A stretch of DNA of 64,000 nt from Bacillota bacterium (GCA_023439835.1 JAEXUW010000021.1:62001-126000), one strand, 5' to 3'; positions 36,092 to 45,053 are shown, numbered from the stretch's first letter. Numbers and translations are program-made. Notes: generated from the letters alone by a model not told the origin.

Positions 36092-37354
36092 TTGGCAAGT
36101 TCTGGAGCAGGCAGGCGACCGGTGGCAACTTCGGGAGCGTCCTCGGCAATAAACCCGTCTGAATATAACAGATATGTGTCCTCTGAAACAGGCAGAGAAG
36201 TAAAAAAAGCTTCGACAAAAGGCAAAGGGAAATTCAAATTGATTTTTCTTGAGTTTGACAAGCCTTTTTTAATACTTATTATGGTTCTTCTTGTTTTAGG
36301 GACGGTAATGATGTTTTCGGCAAGCTATGCTTGGAGTCTTGCAGACTTCGGAAACGGCTATGCATATGTGAAGAAGCAGATAATGATTGGCGGAGCAGGG
36401 CTAATTGCTATGCTTGTAATATCCACCTTTGATTATCATATTTTTTCAAATACAAAGATTGTTTACATTGTTTTTTTAGGCTCTCTCGGAATGCTTGCCT
36501 ATACTTCATTTTTTGGCATAATTCATGGCGGAGCAAGACGCTGGCTTAAAATAGGAATTGAGTTTCAGCCGTCAGAGGTTATGAAGTTTGCACTTGTCAT
36601 ACTATTTTCCTACATAATATCAGTCAATTATAAAAAAATGAAGGAATTTAAATACGGCATAGTTCCTTTTGTTGTTGTATTAGGTATCATTGCGGGATTG
36701 ATGATGAAGCAGCCTCACCTTTCTGGAACAATACTCATTTGCTCAATAGGAATTATTATGATGTTCGTCGGTGGCGCAAAGTGGAAGCATCTTTTAATGG
36801 TAGCGGGCGTCGGATTAGCCGCTTTGGCCGCACTGGTATTATTTCTAGTGGTAGCAAATAAGTTTAGCTATTTTACCGCCAGATTTCAGTCATGGCTTGA
36901 TCCTTTTTCGGATATGCAAAATACAACGTGGCAAACCTGTCAGTCACTGATAGCAATAGGCTCAGGCGGACTTTTTGGAATGGGCTTTGGCGAGTCAAGA
37001 CAGAAATTTTTATATCTTTCGGAATCGAAAAACGATTTTGTTTTTGCGGTAGTGTGTGAAGAGCTTGGCTTTATCGGGGCAATGCTTGTAATAATTTTAT
37101 TCGGACTGTTCATTTTCAGAGGCTTTTATATAGCCTCTCGTTCACCCGACAAGCTGGGTATGATGATTGCTGTGGGACTTACCGCACAGATCGGGCTTCA
37201 GGCTCTGCTGAACATTGCCGTTGTAACAAATTCAATTCCTAATACGGGAATAAGCCTTCCGTTTTTCAGCTATGGAGGAACGGCGCTTGCGATGCAGCTT
37301 GCTCAGATGGGGGTAATTCTCAACATCTCACGACAGGCGGTCACGGAAGAATAG
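36092..37354 (+). CDS. ftsW: Lipid II polymerase FtsW (SEDS family; SpoVE-like)
   Basis: 420-aa SEDS glycosyltransferase with about ten membrane helices after a 55-residue basic cytoplasmic tail. Conserved SEDS motifs: GGARRWLKIG, FQPSEVMKFALV, MKQPHLSGTIL and the C-terminal PNTGISLPFFSYGGTAL. The start is TTG, 7 nt after GGGAGGA. It probably partners the PBP encoded upstream. Confidence 0.93.
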   Translation: MASSGAGRRPVATSGASSAINPSEYNRYVSSETGREVKKASTKGKGKFKLIFLEFDKPFLILIMVLLVLGTVMMFSASYAWSLADFGNGYAYVKKQIMIGGAGLIAMLVISTFDYHIFSNTKIVYIVFLGSLGMLAYTSFFGIIHGGARRWLKIGIEFQPSEVMKFALVILFSYIISVNYKKMKEFKYGIVPFVVVLGIIAGLMMKQPHLSGTILICSIGIIMMFVGGAKWKHLLMVAGVGLAALAALVLFLVVANKFSYFTARFQSWLDPFSDMQNTTWQTCQSLIAIGSGGLFGMGFGESRQKFLYLSESKNDFVFAVVCEELGFIGAMLVIILFGLFIFRGFYIASRSPDKLGMMIAVGLTAQIGLQALLNIAVVTNSIPNTGISLPFFSYGGTALAMQLAQMGVILNISRQAVTEE

Positions 37355-37373
37355 TTTAAGGAGAAATTGCGTT

Positions 37374-38492
37374 ATGCTCAAGGTTCTTCTCGCCGGCGGA
37401 GGAACAGCCGGACATGTTAATCCTGCGCTTGCTATTGCTGAAATAATAAGAGATTATCACCCAGATGCCGTGTTTCTTTTTGCGGGAACGCCCTTTGGAC
37501 TTGAAGCAAAGCTTATACCTAAAGCTGGCTATGAATTCACGCCTTTAAAAGTTAAAGGCTTTCAAAGAAAGCTCAGCGTGAAAAACATCGGAAGAAACAT
37601 AAAAGCGGCATATTATCTTGCGTTTGCCGGCGCAAGAGCTAAAAAAATCATAGAGGACTTTAAGCCGGATATTGTAATCGGAACAGGCGGATATGTCAGC
37701 GGACCTGTTGTGATGAAGGCGGCAAAAATGGGTATTAAAACTGCTATACACGAGCAGAATGCTTATCCTGGTGTTACAACAAAGCTGCTTGCAAAGCATG
37801 TTGACGCAGTAATGCTGACTGTTGAGGAAGCAAAAAAATATCTAGACCCGAATATTGAATATACGGTTACAGGTCTTCCCGTCAGAAGCGGTTTTAATTC
37901 AATAACGAAAGAGCAGGCAAGAAAACAGCTTGGGCTTGATGACAGCATTTGTATTCTCTCATCAGGGGGAAGTCTTGGTGCAGGAAGAATCAATGAAACG
38001 GTTGCCGACCTGATGGCATGGTATGAGGGCAATCTCACAGTCAATCATATTCACAGCTTTGGAGGAATGGGCAAGGATACTTTTTTAAATGACCTCCAGT
38101 CTAAGGGAGTAGACATAAGTAGTAACAAGCGACTTACAGCAAAAGAGTATATCGACAACATGCCTGTGTGCATGGCGGCGGCTGATTTGGTTATTTCAAG
38201 ATGCGGCGCTAATTCACTGTATGAGCTTCAAAGTATGGGAAGAGGATCTATTTTGATTCCGTCGCCTATTGTCGCCGGTAATCATCAGTACCATAACGGC
38301 ATGGTGCTTCAAAAAGCAGGTGCGGCAATAGTAATTGAGCAAAAAAACCTTACCTCAGAGCTTTTGATACAAACTGTAAAGGAGCTTTGCGAGAATCGAT
38401 CAAGACTCAACGAGCTTTCAGATAATGCAAAAAAGCTATGCATTAAAGATACTAACGAGAGAATTTACGAAGTTATTTCAAAGCTGATTTAA
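37374..38492 (+). CDS. murG: UDP-GlcNAc:undecaprenyl-PP-MurNAc-pentapeptide GlcNAc transferase MurG
   Basis: 372-aa membrane-associated glycosyltransferase (GT-B fold) that makes lipid II. The N-terminal GGGTAGHVNPALA loop, TGGYVSGPV, HEQNAYPG and the C-terminal SRCGANSLYEL and PSPIVAGNHQYHN are standard. It sits 19 nt after ftsW. Confidence 0.95.
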   Translation: MLKVLLAGGGTAGHVNPALAIAEIIRDYHPDAVFLFAGTPFGLEAKLIPKAGYEFTPLKVKGFQRKLSVKNIGRNIKAAYYLAFAGARAKKIIEDFKPDIVIGTGGYVSGPVVMKAAKMGIKTAIHEQNAYPGVTTKLLAKHVDAVMLTVEEAKKYLDPNIEYTVTGLPVRSGFNSITKEQARKQLGLDDSICILSSGGSLGAGRINETVADLMAWYEGNLTVNHIHSFGGMGKDTFLNDLQSKGVDISSNKRLTAKEYIDNMPVCMAAADLVISRCGANSLYELQSMGRGSILIPSPIVAGNHQYHNGMVLQKAGAAIVIEQKNLTSELLIQTVKELCENRSRLNELSDNAKKLCIKDTNERIYEVISKLI

Positions 38493-38577
38493 TAGCTGTT
38501 TTTAATCAATCACCTAAATTCTTCTGCGGCATAATATGTTATATGTAAAAATGCTGACAGAAGGAGTGCAAGGCTAT

Positions 38578-39831
38578 ATGCAGAGGCTGGTGATAGACGG
38601 CGAGACAAGGATTTCGGGTGAAATCAATGTCCACGGCGCAAAAAATAGCGCTCTTCCGCTTTTGGCCGCAACAATTCTCGGAAAAAATCAGAGTGTTCTT
38701 CACAACTGTCCAATGCTTTCCGACGTATATGCGGCGTGCAGGATATTATCATATCTAGGGTGTAAGTGTACAAGAGAAGGAACCGGAGTGATTGTTGATA
38801 CGTCAGATCTGACACACTTTGAAGTCCCTGACGAGCTGATGAGAGAAATGCGTTCATCAATTGTGTTTCTCGGTGCAATTCTGGGAAGACTGGGGCGTTG
38901 CCGTCTGTCATTCCCAGGGGGATGTGAGCTGGGGCCCAGACCGATAGATATGCATATTTCCGCATTGAAGCAGATGGGTGCAGTAATTAACGAGGAGCAT
39001 GGTTATCTAGACTGTCGAGTCCCTGATAAACTTAAGGGTTCAAACATAACACTGTCGTTCCCTTCGGTTGGTGCGACGGAAAACATAATGCTTGCGGCAG
39101 TATTAGCAAGCGGTGATACCGAAATCAGAAACGCAGCACGTGAGCCTGAAATAATTGATCTTGCACAGTATCTCAATAAATGCGGCGCAAAGATAAGCGG
39201 TTTTGGCGGCAATACTATTTTTATAAATGGTGTAAATGAATTAAATGGCTGTGAGTATTCCGTCATGCCCGACAGAATTGTGACGGCTACATATTTGGGT
39301 GCTGCGGCAATTACAAACGGTGAGGTATGTGTCAGAAAGACAAATCCGAGGGATATTGAATCTGTGCTTCCCGTATTTGAGCAAATGGGATGTATGGTAT
39401 ATACATATTCAGACAAGATATATTTAAACGCTTCTAAGCCTCTAAAGTCAGTGAAAACAATCAGAACTATGCCGTACCCCGGCTTTCCCACAGATGTTCA
39501 GGCAATAATATGCGCCTGTCTTTGTAGGGCGAAGGGAACAAGCATAATTGTTGAGAATATTTTTGAAAACCGTTTTAAACATGCGGGTGAGCTTCAGAGA
39601 ATGGGCGCTGATATTAAAGTTGAAGGCAAGGTTGCCGTAATAGAGGGCGTTCCAAAGCTTTTCGGTGCAAATGTTCAGTCAACGGATTTGAGAGGCGGCG
39701 CAGCATTGGTGCTTGCGGGTCTTTGTGCCGAGGGACGAACGGTAGTTTCAGAAATAAGGCATATAGACCGCGGCTATGAAACAATTGAAACAAACCTGAA
39801 TAAAATCGGGGCGAAAATTCTTAGGCAATAG
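38578..39831 (+). CDS. murA: UDP-GlcNAc 1-carboxyvinyltransferase MurA
   Basis: 417-aa enzyme catalysing the first committed peptidoglycan step. The N-terminal GAKNSALPLLAA has the substrate Lys-Asn pair; the catalytic loop GGCELGPRPID keeps the Cys that fosfomycin attacks, so sensitivity is predicted. The C-terminal DLRGGAALVLAGL is conserved. The ATG at 38578 gives the normal N-terminus (MQRLVIDG); the frame is open to 38536. Confidence 0.93.
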   Translation: MQRLVIDGETRISGEINVHGAKNSALPLLAATILGKNQSVLHNCPMLSDVYAACRILSYLGCKCTREGTGVIVDTSDLTHFEVPDELMREMRSSIVFLGAILGRLGRCRLSFPGGCELGPRPIDMHISALKQMGAVINEEHGYLDCRVPDKLKGSNITLSFPSVGATENIMLAAVLASGDTEIRNAAREPEIIDLAQYLNKCGAKISGFGGNTIFINGVNELNGCEYSVMPDRIVTATYLGAAAITNGEVCVRKTNPRDIESVLPVFEQMGCMVYTYSDKIYLNASKPLKSVKTIRTMPYPGFPTDVQAIICACLCRAKGTSIIVENIFENRFKHAGELQRMGADIKVEGKVAVIEGVPKLFGANVQSTDLRGGAALVLAGLCAEGRTVVSEIRHIDRGYETIETNLNKIGAKILRQ

Positions 39832-39852
39832 CTTCACGGAAAGGATGTTAAA

Positions 39853-40680
39853 ATGCAGGATATGCCGAAATCAAGGTTTCCGGATAGGGCTTCGGGTGCC
39901 CAGTACGGTAATCAGCAGCGACCTGTTCGCAGAAAAAAGCGAAAAAGAAACCTGACTTTGTACTATATACTTGTGTTTGCATTAATGGTTACGACGCTTG
40001 TGGTGCTTTCGTTGACTGTCTTTTTCAACATTGATGAGATATCAGTTCTTGGAAGCACCATATATTCGCATGAGCAAATTATCGCTGCAGCAAATATAAA
40101 AACAGGCGAAAATCTTTTCAGAACAAACATTTATCAGCTTGAAAGCAATGTGCTTGAAAATCTGGTAAACATTGAAGAGGTTAAGGTATCAAGACATCTT
40201 CCCTCAAAGCTGACTATAAGCGTGACGCCTTGCGTAGAAACAGCATGTCTTGAAAATGACGGAGGTTATTATGTAATTAGTCGCAATGGAAAGATGTTGT
40301 CCGACAAGCTTGACGAGCCAAGGAGCGGGCTTGTCGTAGTGAAAGGCTTTGATGCTGTCGAATATAAGGCGGGAGTGTTTATAAAATCGTCTGACATTAA
40401 CAAGGATGGAATTCTTGATGAAATACTAAAAGCACTTGATGACTATGATTTTGACGGTATTAAGACTATCGACATAACGGACAGGCTTGATATAGTTTTA
40501 AATTATGAGAATAGAATTGATATAGAGCTTGGAAGCTCACTAGATTTATCATATAAAATTAATTTTGCAAAAGCAGTAATAGCAAATGACGAAGTAGTCT
40601 CTGAACGGTTTGAGGGCAAGCTGGTAATGAGAGGTGAGAGCGGTGCTTCGCTTATAAAAAAAGAAGATATTACCGAATAA
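39853..40680 (+). CDS. ftsQ: Cell division protein FtsQ/DivIB
   Basis: 275-aa bitopic protein. A basic cytoplasmic N-terminus (residues 1-35) precedes one membrane helix (about 36-57), a POTRA domain (FNIDEISVLGSTIYSHEQI, then ANIKTGENLF), and a beta domain. It completes the FtsL-DivIC-DivIB set with the FtsL-like protein. Position between murA and ftsZ supports the call, since sequence conservation in this family is low. Confidence 0.87.
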   Translation: MQDMPKSRFPDRASGAQYGNQQRPVRRKKRKRNLTLYYILVFALMVTTLVVLSLTVFFNIDEISVLGSTIYSHEQIIAAANIKTGENLFRTNIYQLESNVLENLVNIEEVKVSRHLPSKLTISVTPCVETACLENDGGYYVISRNGKMLSDKLDEPRSGLVVVKGFDAVEYKAGVFIKSSDINKDGILDEILKALDDYDFDGIKTIDITDRLDIVLNYENRIDIELGSSLDLSYKINFAKAVIANDEVVSERFEGKLVMRGESGASLIKKEDITE

Positions 40681-40752
40681 AAAGGCGTATTACTGCTAAT
40701 AAAATCATAATATGGCATATTCATATTTAATTCAGATTTTTTAAAAAACATC

Positions 40753-40781
40753 TTGATATATACTGGAAAGTATGCTATTAT
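40753..40781 (+). promoter_or_regulatory. Internal promoter of ftsZ
   Basis: TTGATA (40753-40758), 17 nt, TATTAT (40776-40781; TATAAT three bases further on). It lies in the 159-nt gap after ftsQ and would let ftsZ be made above the rest of the cluster. Confidence 0.65.
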
Positions 40782-40839
40782 AATACTATATATTTTTGAC
40801 GATGATCAGAAAAATTAATATAAATGGGAGGACGTTTAA

Positions 40840-41928
40840 ATGGCAGTGTTTGCGTATGATACACCTGACATTGGTGAGGTCAAAATAAAAGTTGTAGGTG
40901 TAGGCGGAGGCGGAGGAAATGCATTGAACTGCATGGTTCTTGCCGGAATAGAAAACATTGATTACATATCTGTCAATACCGATGCGCAGGCTCTGAACAA
41001 ATCGCTTGCCACTGAAAAAATACAGATCGGCGCAAAGCTAACCCATGGATTGGGAGCAGGGGGAAAGCCTGAGGTCGGCGAAGGCTCTGCACAGGAAAGT
41101 AAGGATGAAATCGCAGATGCAATTAAAGGCGCAAATATGATTTTCATTACTGCCGGTATGGGCGGAGGAACAGGGACCGGTGCGGCTCCTGTTGTCGCTG
41201 AAATCGCCAAGGATATGAACATATTAACTGTTGCTGTTGTAACTAAGCCTTTTAAGTTTGAGGGCGCAAAGAAAATGATTCAAGCAGAAAAAGGGATAGA
41301 GCAGCTTTTAAAAAATGTTGATTCACTGATTGTAATTCCTAACGAAAGACTGTTGTCAAGCGAGCAGAAGCTCACGATGCGTCAGTCGTTTGCGCTTGCT
41401 GACGATGTTCTAAAAACTGGCGTAAAGAGCATTTCTGATTTAATTTTAAATGAGGGCTTTATCAATCTTGACTTTGCCGATGTTTCTACAATAATGAGAA
41501 ACGCAGGCTATGCCCATATGGCTATAGGCCACGGCGCAGGCAAGGATAAGGTTCAGGATGCAACCAAGCAGGTTATCACAAGCCCGCTTCTTGAAACATC
41601 TATTAAGGGTGCAAAAAGGCTTCTTGTCAATATCGTTGCTTCTGATGATATACTTATCGATGAGGTTAATGAGGTTGCAAGTATTATTCAAGCCGCTGCT
41701 GCATCGGATGTTGAGATTATTTTCGGTGCTTCATATAAAGAAGACGCTCAGGACGAAATCAGCGTAACTGTAATAGCAGCAGACTTTTCAAATTCTGTTG
41801 GAAAAGTAGCTGTAGCAGAGGGTGCTGTCAATGTCCCTGTGCACACTCCTTCAGTAGCAAGACCTTCGTCTGGCTCATCAAGTGAATATTATGATGATAT
41901 ATTTGAAATTATAAAAAGGCGCGACTGA
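40840..41928 (+). CDS. ftsZ: Cell division GTPase FtsZ
   Basis: 362-aa tubulin homologue forming the Z ring. GGGGGNALNCM near the start, the tubulin signature GGGTGTGAAPVVAEIAK, and NLDFADVSTIM (T7 loop) are intact. The linker after the core is short and the C-terminal peptide is DDIFEIIKRRD, which departs from the usual DIPxFLRxR pattern but keeps its acidic-hydrophobic-basic order. It is the last gene of the cluster, with a GGGAGG ribosome binding site. Confidence 0.96.
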   Translation: MAVFAYDTPDIGEVKIKVVGVGGGGGNALNCMVLAGIENIDYISVNTDAQALNKSLATEKIQIGAKLTHGLGAGGKPEVGEGSAQESKDEIADAIKGANMIFITAGMGGGTGTGAAPVVAEIAKDMNILTVAVVTKPFKFEGAKKMIQAEKGIEQLLKNVDSLIVIPNERLLSSEQKLTMRQSFALADDVLKTGVKSISDLILNEGFINLDFADVSTIMRNAGYAHMAIGHGAGKDKVQDATKQVITSPLLETSIKGAKRLLVNIVASDDILIDEVNEVASIIQAAAASDVEIIFGASYKEDAQDEISVTVIAADFSNSVGKVAVAEGAVNVPVHTPSVARPSSGSSSEYYDDIFEIIKRRD

Positions 41929-41941
41929 TTTTAATGCATTA

Positions 41942-41972
41942 ATTGCCTTAAGTATGTTAAGGCAATTTTTGT
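41942..41972 (+). terminator. Terminator of the dcw cluster
   Basis: ATTGCCTTAA (41942-41951) and TTAAGGCAAT (41957-41966) with a 5-nt loop and a T run. Confidence 0.88.
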
Positions 41973-42070
41973 TTTCACGTCAAATTTAATAATACTATCT
42001 CGTTTTTTAGCGAATTTATTGTTAATAATCACAAACTTCAGTTCTTCAAAATTAAAATTTAATTTACGTA

Positions 42071-42099
42071 TTGTATTAAATTTTTAATGTTGATATAAT
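42071..42099 (+). promoter_or_regulatory. Promoter of the corA-like gene
   Basis: TTGTAT (42071-42076), 17 nt, TATAAT (42094-42099). Transcription from about 42106 would give a leader of about 125 nt. Confidence 0.6.
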
Positions 42100-42141
42100 T
42101 AAATTATAGGTCTGTTTTGTTTAATTTTATGGAGGTGTAGT

Positions 42142-42183
42142 ATGAGTCCCTATCCTGAACGGACAATAAAATTTATAGGGTAA
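42142..42183 (+). CDS. 13-codon leader peptide upstream of the corA-like gene
   Basis: Peptide MSPYPERTIKFIG, preceded by a strong ribosome binding site (GGAGGTG, spacing about 5 nt). It contains two prolines close to the start and a basic-hydrophobic end. The stop codon TAA (42181-42183) lies within the 5' strand of one of two competing hairpins. Short proline-bearing leader ORFs (mgtL) are known to sense conditions for Mg2+ transporters in enterics; similarity here is in logic, not sequence. Confidence 0.55.
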   Translation: MSPYPERTIKFIG

Positions 42184-42225
42184 GGGAAAAGCGGATGCTT
42201 GCGCCTTTACCTACTAGAAAGGTGC
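42148..42225 (+). promoter_or_regulatory. Structured leader with two mutually exclusive hairpins over the corA-like RBS
   Basis: (1) CCCTAT (42148-42153) pairs with ATAGGG (42175-42180), inside the leader ORF. (2) GGTAAGG (42179-42185) pairs with CCTTTACC (42204-42211) around a GCG/CGC hairpin with a TGCTTG loop. (3) GCGCCTTT (42201-42208) pairs with AAAGGTGC (42218-42225), eight pairs with one G-T, hiding the ribosome binding site AAAGGTG. Structures 2 and 3 share 42204-42208 and exclude each other. The TGCTTG loop recalls part of the M-box Mg2+ riboswitch as I remember it, but the whole is much shorter and I do not call it one. Confidence 0.6.
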
Positions 42226-42231
42226 CGCATT

Positions 42232-43155
42232 ATGATCAATTATTACAAAACAATTAATAATATAGTAACCATGCTTGATAATCCTGAAAACGGCTGTTGG
42301 ATTAATGTTGTTGAGCCAAACGAGGCTGAGATTGACACATTGATTAATGACTTTGGGCTTGATCGGGATTTTGTCAAATCAGCACTCGACGAAGAGGAGT
42401 CATCACGTATTGAAACAGAGGATACACAGACGCTTGTCATTATTGACAGCCCTGTCGCTGAAAAGCTTGCTGAGAATACTATGTTGTACTCTACTGTGCC
42501 GATCGGTATTATATTTACGAAACAGTATATCTTTACTATCACAACTAAAGAAAGTGTTGTGCTTTCTGAAATGGCAAGCGGTCTGATAAAGAACATAACA
42601 ACGAGCTTTCAGACACAGTTCATGCTAATATTATTTTTAAGAATTGCATCTCGTTTTCTTCAGTATCTTAAGCAGATTGATAAGATTTCGCTTAATATGG
42701 AAAAACAGCTTTACAAATCCATGCGTAATAAAGAGCTTATTCAGCTTCTTGAGCTTGAAAAGTCTCTTGTATATTTTTCAACATCGCTTAAATCTAATGA
42801 GGCTACTCTGGAGAAAATTTTGAGAGGTCGTTCAATCAAGCTTTATGATGACGATCAGGATTTACTTGAGGATGTTCTTATTGAGGTTAAACAGGCGATT
42901 GAAATGTCAGGAATTTTTTCAGGGATTTTGTCCGGTATGATGGATGCTTTTGCCTCAGTTATTTCGAATAATCTTAATGTAGTAATGAAGCGATTAACCA
43001 TTATTACAATAGTTCTTGCGATACCAACGATAATATTCAGTTTTTACGGAATGAATGTTACAGATCTTCCGCTTCCGCACACGTGGTTCACGCTTTTAAT
43101 TTCGGGATTGGTCACAGCATTTACGGCATTTATATTATTAAAAAAAGATAAATGA
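42232..43155 (+). CDS. corA: CorA-family divalent cation transporter
   Basis: 307-aa CorA-type protein: a large cytoplasmic domain, a long helix, and two C-terminal membrane helices (about residues 246-268 and 281-301) with the pore motif YGMN between them. This is the Mg2+/Co2+ channel signature. The start ATG at 42232 follows AAAGGTG; the frame extends 11 codons upstream to a TTG inside the leader structure, which is unlikely. Regulation through the leader is inferred. Confidence 0.9.
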   Translation: MINYYKTINNIVTMLDNPENGCWINVVEPNEAEIDTLINDFGLDRDFVKSALDEEESSRIETEDTQTLVIIDSPVAEKLAENTMLYSTVPIGIIFTKQYIFTITTKESVVLSEMASGLIKNITTSFQTQFMLILFLRIASRFLQYLKQIDKISLNMEKQLYKSMRNKELIQLLELEKSLVYFSTSLKSNEATLEKILRGRSIKLYDDDQDLLEDVLIEVKQAIEMSGIFSGILSGMMDAFASVISNNLNVVMKRLTIITIVLAIPTIIFSFYGMNVTDLPLPHTWFTLLISGLVTAFTAFILLKKDK

Positions 43156-43190
43156 AATGGATAGACATAATTGATTTGGAGGTATATTAA

Positions 43191-44438
43191 ATGGCTGGAA
43201 CAGGTTTTTTAAGAACGGTTAACTTCGGCGGATTCGACAAGAAAGACGTATTGGCTTATGTTGACGAACTTAACACAAAAATCTACAATCTTGAAAACAC
43301 AATTCAGGAGAAGGACAAGCAGCTTGAGGGCAAGCCGGTTTCTTCATCAAGCGAATATGTTGAGGGGAAAGAGCAGTATGAGGCAACGATCGCTGCAAAT
43401 CTCGCGAAAATCAGCGAGCTAATGGCTAGCGTTGATACCTTAAATCTTCAGCTTTCTACTCAGGAAAGTGAGCTTGAGCAGGCAAACAGCGAAGTTCAGA
43501 AGCTTAAAGAAGAAAAGAAAATGCTTGAGGAAAAGGTGCAGTCTGTTCAGAGTGGACAGCCCGCGGCAGAATCAACCTTTGATATCGGTAGTGTATTTAT
43601 CGAGGCTAAGCACAGCGCTGATAGAATTGTTGCAGAGGCTAAAAATGCAGCGAGAAAGATGGAGGATGATTCCAGAAAGCTTTCGCAGCAGATTATTGAC
43701 GAAGCAAACAGTCGTGCTGAAAAGATAATTGTTGATGCTCAGAATAATTCTGATTCAATGATTTCAAATGCAAAAAGTGAGTCGAATTCACTTGTGGCAA
43801 ATGCTAACACTCAGGCTCATTCAATTATCGCCGAAACCAATGCTAAGAAGGCGCTGATTGTATCTCAGTTTAATTACATAACAACTGATATTGAAAAGCT
43901 TGCAAGCTGTCTGAATGAAATTGTATCTGACGGTGTTTTAAAGCTTGTTGACGCGAAGAAAATTATTGAAGAAGCAAATGTTGTTGTTAAGGATTTTGCG
44001 GATGGCTCAGAAGGCGCAGGATCAAGCTTCAGTGCTGAAAAGGCTGAGGCTCAAAAAAAAAATAATGTAACGACTGCATCTAATGCTATAACTACCCCCA
44101 GCGTAACAAACGTTGAGGAATTATTGAGTACTTTAGATAATGAAGAAGAAACTGTATATGCAAATATTTCGGAAAGTGTAGACGACAGCCAAGATAATGG
44201 TGCTGGCTATTTTTTCGGAAGTGAGGAGCTGGACGATTCAGCTGCTGAAGAAGACCGCCCGTCTCCGAGCTATAATTTTAATCTCGATATGGATCTTCTT
44301 GCCGGTTTAACAGCTGAAATTGAGGCTGGCGTCGGCACTGATGACGAACAGAATATGAACACTGATGAATTTTTCAGCGGATGGGACAATGATCAGAAGC
44401 AGGCTAAGAAGATATCACTTGTCGATGATTACGAGTAA
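43191..44438 (+). CDS. DivIVA-like coiled-coil protein
   Basis: 415 aa. The N-terminus (FLRTVNFGGFDKKDVLAYVDEL) resembles the membrane-binding DivIVA domain, followed by a long coiled coil (residues of about 30-120) and a second helical stretch (about 145-270) rich in Ala, Ser, Asn and Lys. The last 130 residues are acidic and look disordered. DivIVA proteins mark curved membrane at poles and septa; being downstream of the dcw cluster fits, but the CorA gene intervenes. Specific role unknown. Confidence 0.72.
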   Translation: MAGTGFLRTVNFGGFDKKDVLAYVDELNTKIYNLENTIQEKDKQLEGKPVSSSSEYVEGKEQYEATIAANLAKISELMASVDTLNLQLSTQESELEQANSEVQKLKEEKKMLEEKVQSVQSGQPAAESTFDIGSVFIEAKHSADRIVAEAKNAARKMEDDSRKLSQQIIDEANSRAEKIIVDAQNNSDSMISNAKSESNSLVANANTQAHSIIAETNAKKALIVSQFNYITTDIEKLASCLNEIVSDGVLKLVDAKKIIEEANVVVKDFADGSEGAGSSFSAEKAEAQKKNNVTTASNAITTPSVTNVEELLSTLDNEEETVYANISESVDDSQDNGAGYFFGSEELDDSAAEEDRPSPSYNFNLDMDLLAGLTAEIEAGVGTDDEQNMNTDEFFSGWDNDQKQAKKISLVDDYE

Positions 44439-44449
44439 AGTTGGGAACA

Positions 44450-45007
44450 ATGTCAAAAATCGTAGAAATAAATGTTTCACAGCTTAGAGAAAAGGCGTGT
44501 GAGTTAAGAATCGGCGACAAAATCCTTCTAACTGGAACTATATTTACAGCGAGGGATGCGGCACATAAAAGGTTTTTTTCCCTGATGGAAAGAGGCGAGC
44601 CGTTACCGTTTAGTATCTCACAAGCTGTAATATACTATGCCGGTCCGACACCTGCTCCCGAGGGGAAGCCTATCGGTTCGTGCGGTCCGACCACTTCTGG
44701 ACGAATGGATAGGTTTGCTCCCAAGCTTTTGGATATGGGGCTTTGCGCGATGATAGGCAAAGGCGAAAGAAGCGGTGTAGTCGCAGACGCTATCGTTCGT
44801 AATAAAGCGCTTTACCTTTGTGCTGTCGGCGGTGCGGGCGCGCTGGCTTGCAGCAGAATTAAAAGCTGTGAGGTTATTGCCTTTGAAGATTTGGGTTGTG
44901 AATCAGTAAAAAAGCTTTATGTTGAACAATTCCCGCTTATTGTGGCTAACGATTGCCATGGAGGCGATATTTTCTCAAGCGGAAAAGATCAGTATAAATT
45001 AGTATAA
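44450..45007 (+). CDS. fumB: Class I fumarase / tartrate dehydratase, beta subunit
   Basis: 185-aa C-terminal-domain subunit of the iron-sulfur hydro-lyases, which hydrate fumarate to malate together with an alpha subunit holding the [4Fe-4S] cluster. Motifs: GTIFTARDAAHKR, YYAGPTPAPEGKPIGSCGPT, and SGRMDRFAP. The alpha subunit normally precedes it at once; here the upstream gene is DivIVA-like, so alpha must be elsewhere. A TTG nine bases upstream (44441) is an alternative start. Tartrate dehydratase (TtdB) cannot be excluded. Confidence 0.85.
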   Translation: MSKIVEINVSQLREKACELRIGDKILLTGTIFTARDAAHKRFFSLMERGEPLPFSISQAVIYYAGPTPAPEGKPIGSCGPTTSGRMDRFAPKLLDMGLCAMIGKGERSGVVADAIVRNKALYLCAVGGAGALACSRIKSCEVIAFEDLGCESVKKLYVEQFPLIVANDCHGGDIFSSGKDQYKLV

Positions 45008-45014
45008 GAACAAG

Positions 45015-45046
45015 CAGCTCCTGAAATTCAGGGGCTGTATTTTTGG
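45015..45046 (+). terminator. Hairpin between the fumarase beta gene and the MATE gene
   Basis: CAGCTCCTGA (45015-45024) pairs with TCAGGGGCTG (45028-45037), one G-T wobble, then TATTTTT. It ends only 8-15 nt before the next start, so it may attenuate rather than fully separate. Confidence 0.7.
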
Positions 45047-45053
45047 GGTTAAA

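Noticed and set aside
35881..36261. 126-codon minus-strand ORF across mraY and ftsW
   Set aside because: Shadow of the two membrane genes; no recognisable domain or start signal.
39003..39491. 162-codon minus-strand ORF
   Set aside because: Antisense shadow of murA with no family features.
42106..42231. Calling the corA leader an M-box riboswitch
   Set aside because: A TGCTTG loop and a CCC...GGG pairing recall it, but the leader lacks most of the M-box and is about 50 nt too short.
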